From: Haliotis asinina
Taxonomy: Eukaryota; Mollusca; Gastropoda; Lepetellida; Haliotidae
Direction: 5' to 3'
DNA: 64,000 nucleotides
Assembly (NCBI RefSeq): GCF_037392515.1
Contig: NC_090288.1
Span: forward strand, 3,589,501-3,653,500
Part shown: positions 33,901 through 45,900 of the stretch, one piece after another
Layout: the number at the start of each line of letters is the position of its first letter
How positions within the stretch are numbered: position 1 is the stretch's first letter
Made by a program: the position numbers and the translations under genes
The notes under the pieces: model-generated
Seen by the model: the letters and a program-made list of their open reading frames with translations, nothing else
Told to the model about the DNA's origin: nothing
Databases searched by the model: none

Positions 33901-36900
33901 GATCCATTCAAACAATGTTAATAAAAATGACTGGCATGAATTAGAAATTGCATGTTACACATGCAAAGGGGATTGAAACATCAACAACATTTCTGGATCT
34001 ATGTGTTCCATCATGAACTGCAAAGTTTTCTGATGTTTTCTTTACAAAGAGAATGGCAAACACAGATTTATTGCCGTTATGAAAATCTCTCTTCTTTCAA
34101 AGTTATTACAATTGTTATACTAAAGTAACCTGACATGGTGGAAGGAGAAACAGCAACTGAATCTATGAATCTGTATGAAAACAACCTGGTTATCTTTACC
34201 ATAGTCAGTCCTGGTAAATGAAACCTGTGAAGATCAAGGTTAGAACTGATCTTCAGTAACCCATGTCATAAAGGGCGAGCAATGGGATTGGGTGGTCAGG
34301 CTCAATGACTTGATTGACAAATGTCATCGGTTCCCAATAGGTCAATGCTCATGACATCAATCACTGGATTGTCTGGTCCATGATCATTTACTAATCACCA
34401 CCATATAGCTGGAACATTGTGGAGTGTGGCCATAAACAGCAAGCAGCCTAATAAATGAAACCTTGAACCTTCAACAATCCATGCTCAATATGAATACAAA
34501 AATGTTGAAATTTTCTTCTGAGCAATGGACTTGTTTCTGGACGACATCAACTATTTCTCTAACTCCTTAATACTTATTTTTCACACCGAGGTCATGATAC
34601 ACCCCCCTGGACTTTCATGTTCAGTTTTAAATACTGTTAAGTCCACTGAAAGATGGTCCATGTCTCCTATACTAGAGTAGTTCATGCAAGCATCACTCAC
34701 GCTGCTCCTGCTGCTGCTGCTGCTGTTACTATGGTTACTGGCCACAGATCTGACACTGGCTGTAGACTCGGATCTCTCTGGCTTCGACTCTCCCGATAAC
34801 TTGTTAGCACTGTCTACTTTTCTCCGCAAGTAGCTTTCCTTCTTTGCTTTTTCTTTCTTTGGAGACTTCTTCGACTGAAAATTCAAAATTCAACTTAAAA
34901 ATGTCATCAGTCTTTCCTGTCATGTGTGATGTTTTCGTTTGTTGATTAATGCTGCCCTCAGCAATATCTTTGCCATTTGGAGGTTCATGTGTCATCTGAC
35001 TGACAGTATGTGAGTGTTATTACCTAGTTGTTTGACTGTTTGACGGACAAGATGTCATAATGGAAACTGTGAAGATAACCACAGAATAATGTCTTTATCA
35101 TCAACCTGTAAACTGTATGCTAGAGGAAGGGGTCATGTGACTGGTTACAGGGAGGATAGAGGACAGCTGTTAAGTCAAGCATGTTTTGGTATAACTGTGT
35201 CAAGTGGCTCTGATAACTGTGAAGATAACAGGAGTGGTAACAGGAAAATCTATTTTCAGCTGAAAACATAATATTATTTCAAGAAATGGGAATTCCGGGT
35301 TCCTCGACAGATTTAGACGATTCAAAGACTTGATTAATCTGAAATAACATCTGACAAATCTGCATATCCACAGACAAACAGCTCTTAGCTATTTCACATA
35401 AATATTATGTTATCACGCAACTCTGACAATGATGATGACAACTATAGCTGATCATTGTTATCGCCTACCTGTTTGACTGTCTGAGGTATGACGGTGTCAT
35501 GTGACTCTGATGACCCTGATGATGAATGCATGTTGGGTTCCTCATGTTTCTCATGGATGGGATCGAGGTCAGGTCGACCTGCGTCAGAGGGTTTTCGGCT
35601 GTGACTTGATTTCCTTTCCAACACAACTGGAGCATCACCAGCACTTCTGTCATCTAAAGATCCAGCAGAAAAACGTTTAATCTGCTGCATACCTAGGACG
35701 CCAATCACTGGCGAAACTGATCTAACAACTGTGAAGCTCCCATGCTATTCATAGCAGAATACATCCTCTATAACCTCTGATTGATATGATTATAAAACTT
35801 TACTCTTTCACTATAAGCACTGTTTTGCTCATACTATCAATCACTTGTTTTCGTGACAAAGGCACAATCACTGAATCTTGGAAAGTGACACTTTACTGAT
35901 TTAGTAAGTCAGTAAAGTTTTACAAATTGTAAATTACTACAGCTATTCAAGAGAAGTGAGGGGAGTGTGGGTAGTGAAGTGGAGTGTGGGTAGTGAAGTG
36001 AGGGGAGCTTGGGTAGTGAAGTGGAGTGTGGGTAGTGAAGTTAGGGGAGAGTGGGTAGTGAAGTTAGGGGAGAGTGGGTAGTGAAGTGAGTGGTAGCCCA
36101 GTGGTTAAAGTGCCATGCCAAAGACCCGGGTTTGATGCAGTGTGCCCATTTCTGATGTCCCCTTCTATGATATTGCTGGAACATTGGTTAAAAGTGGTGT
36201 CAAAACTAACTCACTCACTCACCAAGAGAAGTGAAATTGCTTTATAACAACCTGGGCTTTTTATACGTTTGTCCACAAACAAGAATGATTCAAATGCCTG
36301 AAAAATATAAACTCATGGAAACAAATATGGGAACACATGAAGAATACAAGTGTTAATTTAATTATTTCTAGAATTTCACCCACAGGGCAATACATACCTT
36401 TTCAAGAAACCTGGTAAAAAATAAAGGATAACTTGTACTTTCAAGTGTTCCCTTATTTGTTTCCATGAGCATATCTCACAAATGTGACAAAGAAATTATC
36501 AAAGATTACTAACACTCTGTCTCACCTTCAACTGGTATACTGACAGGTGGTCTACTGTCAATGTCCCTTGCTGCAGGAGGTAATCTACCTTCGACATTGT
36601 CCCTCTCCACAGGTGGAGGTGGGGGCGGTCTGCTGTCAATGTAGTCCCTCCCAGCTGGGGTAGGCCTACTGTCAATGTTGTCCCTGACTGCCACAGGTGG
36701 TTTGCTGTTAGCCTCTCGTGATGGTCGACTACTGTTGGAAGGTGGCAATGAGCGACATGACTGGGCAGATGATGGCCGACTGGAGGAAGCAGAGTTTGGC
36801 CTGGTACTGGAGGCAGATGGAGGCCTTGAATTGGAGGGACGTCGACTACTGCAGATGAATTATGTGAGATATGTTTTGCTTAAGAAGCTTAACAAGGGCT

Positions 36901-39900
36901 AATTCTGTTTCATTTAACTTATAACTGCTAAATTTACACAACTTTCATGTCGCTTAACAGTCATATCATGTATGCGTCTCACTTTGGGTCATGGAGGATA
37001 TAAAGAGAAAGTTGCTCATTGTGTATCATCACTGTGTCATCAGTGTAAAACATTGGACACGTAGATTCGGAAACTACCCCAGAGAGCATTGAAAATAAGG
37101 CTGTATCTAAGGGAAACTAATTCTTTCCTTTGCTCTAACATTAGACTCATGTTTGAAAGTAACAAACAAACCCATTTAAACTGAAAAGGGGAAACAGGAA
37201 GACCGAGAATCCTGAACATGAGGAAATCTGCACTGCAGAGAGGGTAGGGAAAATAATGTTGTTTAGGGACTGTGAGACAGACTACTCTGTAACATAGCTG
37301 CTCAAGTTACAAAAATACCAGTAATTAAGTAATCATTCTTTCTCTCAATACATACAAGCCTGAGTACATTTTCGATACCTGATCATTGTTGCAGTGTGGT
37401 GAACAGGACCATCTTTTTCTTTGTTGTTATAGTCACTACTCTTGTATCACTCTATTTCATACAGGAATACTGATACCTTTGTAGCAGCATTTGAAACAAC
37501 CACCAGCAGGGGTTGTTTTTGTATCGGAAAGGCCCTTTCTAATATTTGCTGACCCTTGTGGCCTTCTGCAAATTATCAGTCTTTTTCAATAAGAGAGTAC
37601 CGGACTGCTTTCCCAAAACTTTATTTTTCATTATTAACACTCCGGAATCATCCATGATCCATCATGTTACGATAACTTACACTTTCACTCCCTGGTATTT
37701 CAGTGTTTATGCACAGGAATGTCAACACCAGTCTTTGACAAATAAAAACGTCTCTCTCTGCCACAGGCTTCGCTAATTGTTTTGTAGAAACAGTGTGAAA
37801 CAGTGTAAAACGTAGTCTATTTTGTTTTTATTGGTTTGACTTTAACAAATTGGTCAACTGGCACATTAAAGTATTGAAAACACCGCTTTGTTGTGCTTTG
37901 TATTGATTTCTGAACTTAAGTAGTATTAGAATAGAATTGTTAATTACATCATCTTTCTTTGTTTATGTCACAGCTGTTCTTTTACGGGCTGATTCCAGGT
38001 AAACATCTAGTTTTAACTTGAGCATCAACATGTAACACTAACAATACTACATTATTACTAACAATGCATGAATAAAAACATTAGGATAAATAAATTGCCT
38101 AACAGAATTCAACTAAAATTTTTTATTTAAAATAGAGATCCCTCAAACCTCCTCATTCCTGTAAAGTGAGTGAGTAAGTAAGTGAGTTTACTCTTATGCT
38201 CAGCAATATTCCAGCTATATGGCAGAGGTCTGAAAATAAATGTGTCTGACCAGACAATCCAGTGATCGACAACATGAGCACTGATCTACACAATATTGGA
38301 TACAAGAGCACGTTTCAAACAATCCAAACTTACAACTAGCATCAGTTGCTGAGGACCAATTCTAACTTGGATCTTCACTGGTCCAACCTCGATATCTCCA
38401 GGGTATACATTCCGATATGTCTCCACCATACCCTTATGCATCTACGACTCAGCCAGATGGATTTATTACCTTCCTTGTTTGGCTTTTAGTTAATCAGGTA
38501 CAAATCACAACTCACATTCGCTTCATAAATTATCTAACCAATTACACTTGGCAAAATAAACCAAGTGGAGGTTTTCTGAAAGAGGTAGAAGGAATTCTTG
38601 CATATGTATCTCTTAAGTTTCTGACTTGTAAATTTGTATGATTTCCCCCCAGTCTAAGTAAACTTATCCTCAGTACTTTTCGTTACACTCCACTACTGAG
38701 TCTAACAAAACCTTACGGGAGGTCGCGTCAGGTAACCTTTGAGATTGACCACAGCTTACCAAATAGCGAAAGTGCACATTCGCACATACCTACTGAACTT
38801 TTCATCTCGAAAAGGTTTGTACCCAAACGATTCCGAATGCTATTTAGCGTACGATCGCTTCTGGGTGATGCACACGGCGTACGTAAAGCCATGACAACGG
38901 AGAGTAAACACTCGCTGAAAATGGTGCTTTTGACACTATTCAAGGATGTTATCTTGCGGAAATATTAGCTAATGGTAACCTTGTCATCAGAAACCCCAAA
39001 GCGTATATACTGCAGGTCAAATGACTGTGTTATTTGCGGATTTTTGTTTGTGGAGAGATCTGTGTCAGTGACCTGAATATTTTGAAAGTCCCTTCAATCC
39101 CTAAATAGTAGCCATTTTCTGATTGGTTAAATCTATTTAACAGTCTCGCATTTGACTGGACTGTCATTGGTTGCTCAAAGGTTACCTGACGTGACCTTCT
39201 ACTAGGTTTTGTTAGAGTCAATGGGGGAGTGTAACAAAATACACTGAGACGAAGTCTACTTAGACTGGATTTCCCCCAAATCTCAGTTGCACTGTGAACA
39301 AACCTTCACAGCTGTGACCGCTATCTTTGTTGACACTGCCAAGCTCGGCTTAGTGATTGGCTACTGTGAGAAGGCAGAGCCAGCAAAGTCAGGAAATAAA
39401 ATAATCTGGCTGACCCATAGATGTATCCACGGTATAGTAGAGACTTATCGGAATGTACAACCTGGAGATATCGAGGATGTCACTGGTCTAAATCTAGGCA
39501 AAGTAATTTCTATTCAAGAAACTCCAGAAAACAGCATATTGTCTACCTTTTCTTTGTATCTTCTAGAAATATTGCAATATTTTTCTTAATGTAGGGATCT
39601 CTGAGTATCCTGTTAACACTGGGCCTCTTCTCCGGATCCTGGTGTAGCATCAGTTTAATCAATGATGTAAGCTCGGTGCAGTACTGTTTTGGCATAGCTG
39701 GCATCTGAAAAGGATATACACGTATGTCCAGTCATCAGGTAATGAAGTTACTCCATTATGCTCCTGAATGCCCACAAGAGAATACCTTACTGAATCATCC
39801 CCAAATGGAAACAACTTACCGCATAATCCCAATAGAGGAATAACGTATTACATCATCCAAATAGGGAATAACTTCCTGCATCATCCCAAGGGAGGAATAA

Positions 39901-42900
39901 CTTACAGCATCATGCCAAAATGGGAATAATTAAAAACATCATCCAAATAGAGGAATAACTAAAACTACATCATCCCCAAAAGGGAATATCTTACTACATC
40001 ATCCCTATAGGGGAATACTCATTGCATCATTCCAATATGGGGAATAACTTACCGCATCTTTCAAAAAGCTGATAAACTTACTGCATCATCCCAATTGGCA
40101 AAAAATATCACTAAGATTCTCTCAGTAGAAAAACATCTTCCCTCCCCTTTTGTGCTTACCAACCAATCTTATTTTAGAACAATGTTTCCAAGATCTACAA
40201 TCTGCTGTTTTCAGTGGAGATGAAGAAATATTCCTCTAGCTTCAGACTTGGAAATATATCCATATCAAGTCACGTAATATATCTGTTTGGAATTGTTCTG
40301 TTTTCTTACCTTGCCTCGAAGGATCTTATACACCAGGGAGTTCATGTCCTTGGCATTGAAGGCATGTTTCAGGGTAGCCATCTCATACACACAACAGCCC
40401 AAGGCCCACACGTCAGACTGAAGCAACAAACAATATTCTGTTACAGATGAGAATAAATGATATGGAGTGTAACATCAAGATGACGATTATAACACCCTTT
40501 CATCATCCTGCTTGAGTGCGTGTGTGAACATATGCTGCTTATAAAATACTTGTTGATACTATTCTGCAGTTAAACCTGAATATCCAGCTCTGCTACATTA
40601 TCATCACTTCCAACAAACCAATGCTTGTTTTTCTCCTTAATCATAATGCCAAGAAAAGGCAGGGAAACAAAAAGTTCTGCTTTCTTGCACCTTTTGGTAT
40701 GATATTGACAGGGGATATCAACAACAGAGTATGAAATAGCATCTGCCCGGCTGCCCAATGCTTGCTAGTTACTTGGCGGGATTAAAACATTTCATACCCG
40801 GCCCTGTGCACAAATACATTTTCCATGGCTATATATTTGACGATGTCATTGGCTACAGGAAAGTTTTTGAAAATAATTTACAATTGTGGTAACTAGATGA
40901 TGTCTGTATAGTTCATGATCAATCAACCTGTAACTTCCACAGATCAACCTGTCCATTCATCTAACACCAAATGTGGCTGGTCTAGTTAATAATCCTGTGG
41001 GCTTCCTGTCTTTTTGAAGGAGTTTCATTCACTGCCAACAACCTTCACTCTCATGGCAATCTGATCACACATGCATGTTGTTACACCATTTCAGTTTTTC
41101 ATAGATATCAACCTTGGACTTTTACACACAATTTGCTGTATATTTCATAGCAAGTATCCTCCAGACCTGTGGTAAAGTATGGAGGCTACCACTGCCTTTG
41201 TACTCCATGTTGCTTCACTGAAAAGAACATATTACATATTTGATAAGAAGTATCCATTCTCCCTGTGATACATATGTGTGGAAGCCACAATTGTCTTAAC
41301 AAAGGAAACAAACATGAAAACATTGTTACATATGTCATTAGACATATCCTCCACCTTTCCCAACGTATAACATGGATTCTATAACTGTCCTAAATGGTTC
41401 TGCTAAACAGGATTTGTTGGCATTACCTTGTGGTTATAGGGTTTATTGGAGAACAGCTCCGGACTCATATAGTAGGGTGTTCCTATCAGCGTTGTTGCCA
41501 TATCATTCGAACTATCTAGCACCCTGAAAGACAAAACAATATTCACAAACCAAAAATACTTAAGTTGGTGTTAATTTCCTTCTAGTTTTACACTGCAAAC
41601 AGCAAGATTCTTGTTATCTCATACATGTGTCACTGGCCAAAACATAATCAACTCTTCTCCACTAAAAATTCAGGAATTAAAAGAGTTTTAAAGAGGGAAG
41701 TTTAGTTTTGCAGCTGTAGAGAATGTGGTGATGCATGTCGAACCATACATGTTACAGTTAAACAAGCATGGAAGGAGAGGCTTGTGGTTGATCTGATTTG
41801 ATTTTCCAAAAGGATGGCTTCAATCATATTTGTTGTTTAATTCCACACAAGCAATATTGCAGCAACATGAATATTTGAATCAGGACATCCAGTGATTGAT
41901 TGAGTGAGCATTGTTCCACACTGTTTTTGAAATATTTCAACAAAAGCATGCTGGAACACACCAGAAATAGGCTTCATATATCGTACCCACTTTCCCAGTC
42001 TAAGTCAACTTAGCCTCAGTACTTGTCGTTACATTCCACTACTGAGTCTAACAAAACCTTATGGGAGGTCGCGTCAGGTAACATTTGAGATTGACCAATC
42101 AGAGCACAGCTTACCAAATCATGAAAGTGGACACTCGCAGATACCCTTTGAATTTTTACCTCGAAAAGGTTCATACCCGAACGATTCCAAATGTATTTTA
42201 GCGTACGCCCACTTCTGATTGATGCACACGACACACGTTACAACCATGGCAACGGTGAGTAAACAGGCGCTGAAAATAGTGGTTTGGCAATATTCAAGGA
42301 TGTCCTCTTGTGGAAATATTAGCTTATGGTAACCACGTCAACAGAAAAGCATATATACTGCAGGTCATATATATATGTGGAATTTTGGTTGTGGAGAGAT
42401 CTGTGTCAGTCACCTGAATATTTTGTAAGTCCCTCCAATCCCTAAGTAGTAGCCATTGCCTGATTGGTTAAATCTATTTAGCCATCTCGTGTTTGATTGG
42501 ATGGTCATAGGTAGTTCAAAGGATACCTTAAGCGACCTTCTACTAGGGTTTGTTAGACTCAGTGGTGGAGTGTAACGAATAACACTGAGACTAAGTTTAC
42601 TTAGACAGCCCACTTCCCATGTGGAGAATTAAACCCAGGTCTTCAGTGGGATAAGCGAACACCTTAACCACTAGGCTATCCTACCAAACCAAGTGAGGGA
42701 TGGTAGTGGGAATTGTTCTATGTAATTGGTAATAGATGACATTCATTCAACTGGGTAAAGTCAAGACAATTGATCCATTCACCTCAATAATCACCCTTCA
42801 TGACAAAGATTGGCAGGAATTTTTTTTATTCCCACCTCGAATCCTAATGAATGATGTGCATGAGTTGCTGGGACAAACACTGCTTTGGAACCTCCAGATG

Positions 42901-45900
42901 TAAAAGTGCTCATGACTGTTCGAGCCCCTGACATACTGGATCTTTTTACAGGTGAGTGAGTGACTTTAGAGTTACTCCCTTTTAGCAATATTTCTGCAAT
43001 ATCACAGCTCTTCACACCAGAAATGAGCTTAACACATTCAATATCATTGTATCCATGTTGGGAATTGGACCAGATTTTTGTGTGTTATGAGCAAACACTT
43101 TAACCACATAGGTATCCCACCGACCGTTCAATTGAAAGAAATCAAAACTAACCTTGCTATTCCAAGATCTCCTACTTTGATTATTTTACTCTTTGTTAAG
43201 AATATATTCTGTGTCTTTAGATCTCTGTGTAGTATATTCCTCTCATGCATATACTGAAAAAAAAAACAACACAAATACAGTAAGCAGTGGTGTGCATGAT
43301 TAGGAATAGAAACTTAATAACACTGTTTGGTTACAACATGATACGCTTGTATCATTTTTATTTCATGAGTTGATATTCTTTGTTATGTACAAAATTAGTG
43401 GTCTCTTTGGGGTATTTCTATAGCCTTGGTACTTACTGAAACTTGCTTTTAGTGTTTTGCATTGTATCATGAGCCCTCATGTCAGGATACATGTATCATG
43501 TGTATTCATTATTGTAAACCCACTAGCAAAATATACAGGATTAAAATCTCAAGTGGCTATTCCAGGCATAACTTGATCAGTCAGGTTGCCAAATCAGCTA
43601 AAGTTAGTTCATGCTGCATGAACATCTGGGCTTAAACATACCAGATGTAAAACATCTGATAAAAATTACAATATTTTACCATAACTGGTGAATGGTGAAG
43701 TTTTAACCCAGACAAAACAGCATCCTGGGCACAATTTAGAAGCAGACTATGAAAAAAGTCCTAAAATTGTATGTTGTGCAAGAAAATTAAAAACGTTCAG
43801 CACAAAATTTTACGTATGGTATTATCAATAACACGATTTTCATATTGATAATCATCAATGGTCTTTCCTAGAGACAAGATTTCTGATTACTGATAAACTT
43901 AGTAACATTCCAGATATAAGGCGATGGTCTGTAAATAATGAAATCTGGACCAGACAATCCAGTGATCAACTCAACGAGCATCGACCTACATGATTTGGAA
44001 CCAATCACATGTCAACCAGGTCAGCAAGCCTGACCACCCAGTCCCATTAGTTGCCTCTTATGACAAACATGGGTTACTGAAGATCACTTCTAACCCTGAT
44101 CTTTATGGGTTTGTGAGACAAGGACTTACATACCCTCACAAGGGGGCAATAATTTTATGGTACTTTCGCCCTTGTTGAGGGCATCACCACAAAATATTTC
44201 GGTTCTTAATTATCCCCTACCTTTGTAAAAATAATTAACTGTGTACATCAAAATTAGTCCAAGAGACGTACTGGTCAAAACAAATGTCTGCAGTAAAAGA
44301 AATGTGGATTGTTTTGAAACCTTACCTGCATTGCCATGGCAATCTGTACAAACCACTCGACCACTTGTCTTTCTTCAAGTAGTACACTTTTCTGTTCTTT
44401 AAGTTTCGTATAGAGATCACCTCCCTCACAGTATTGCATAGCAATATACAAATATCCTTCTCGTGTTTCAAACGAGTCTTTATACGATACAATATTTGGG
44501 TGTTTCAGTTTGGAGAGTAGTTTAGCTTCTTGTTCAGCAGACGTCCTCTCTCTTTTGGACGCCCGTGACAAGTTCATTTTCTTCAACACATACTGAAAGA
44601 AAGAATTATAGTTATTCAGTTTACTTCTGACAGCAAACCTAAGCTGGTGAATCATGAACTTAATTTCAAGCAATCCATAGATTAACACAAATGAAGTGGG
44701 AAACTTATGATAAAATCACCTTCTGCAGTAACCATACACATGACTGGTCATCACACTGCAAAGAGGCCAGGTGCTGTTGCATCAAATGATCTTAGTGCTA
44801 GGGTGATTGTAACTCCCATACACTGAAATAGACTTACGACTGACATTGAGCTAAAGCTACTTTGTACAAAGGCACCCAAGATCCTCTTTGAGCTTGACTC
44901 CTTACCACATGTACACTACTCCTACAGCATACAGTATAGGTTGTTCATGGTCACGAGGGGACCATAGGTTCAGGGGAACATAAACAAACATCAAGGGTAC
45001 CTCAACGCATCATTCCCAAGGGACCAGTGAACAAGGTATTCATCTTTTCAAACACCTCCATGTTAATTCTGAACTGTCTGAAGCATGGGTATCAGATTGT
45101 ACACTTTAGCCAACCTGTGTGAATCAAACGATTCAAATCTTGCTGTTTTTTCCTGCAGTGGGGTGTATGGCAATACATCTCACTTGTACACAGTATACAC
45201 TGAAAATAACAGAATTGTGCTCAGCCAGTCAGACAGCGACATTTCTGTTTGGTAAGATAAACATACATGATACATTGTCCATATAAAATTTTATCATTTT
45301 AATCATAGTAACATGAGTTCTAATTTTTATAGCAAGTTTGGGAATTTTGTGTCATGAAGGAGTCATACTTAAAAGTGACAGCAGAACATCTTTCCTTCCG
45401 AAGCATTCAAAAATGGTGTTTCAAATTAACAGGACATTGGGTCCAGCAAGTCGAGTATAATCCCTGATACTGAGTGATATGATACTGTTCATATATTAAA
45501 ATAGAACATGTAACATTGTATGATGACCAAGATCTCTTATGGATAAATCTTCTATTTATCTTCTACACACAATGTTCTTCTACACACAATGTTTAGGGGT
45601 CATTTGAGATCCCTTCACCAGGTGAACTCTCAGCAGAGCTTGGCTGCATTTTCACATTGAATACACACTGCTGAGTTCCAGATAAGATTTAGCTCATGTG
45701 GGTACTGAATCCACCGTACTTCTTTGGAGTTGGTATTATGAATGTTGAGTGGGTATATACCTACTGCTTTCAAATTTGTGGGTATTTCAGTGATGTTACT
45801 CACTTACGTACATGTCATTGAGTAAGTTTACTATATTAGCAGGTATGTACATACCTCATCCAAACCAACATAAATATAATGTTTCTTCATAACAATCAAT

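Noticed and set aside
38728..39221. Open frames conserved between MITE copies (38728-38943, 39030-39221 and equivalents at 42016 and 42410)
   Set aside because: Conservation follows from shared repeat ancestry; the frames are short, stop at different points in different copies and lack transposase motifs.
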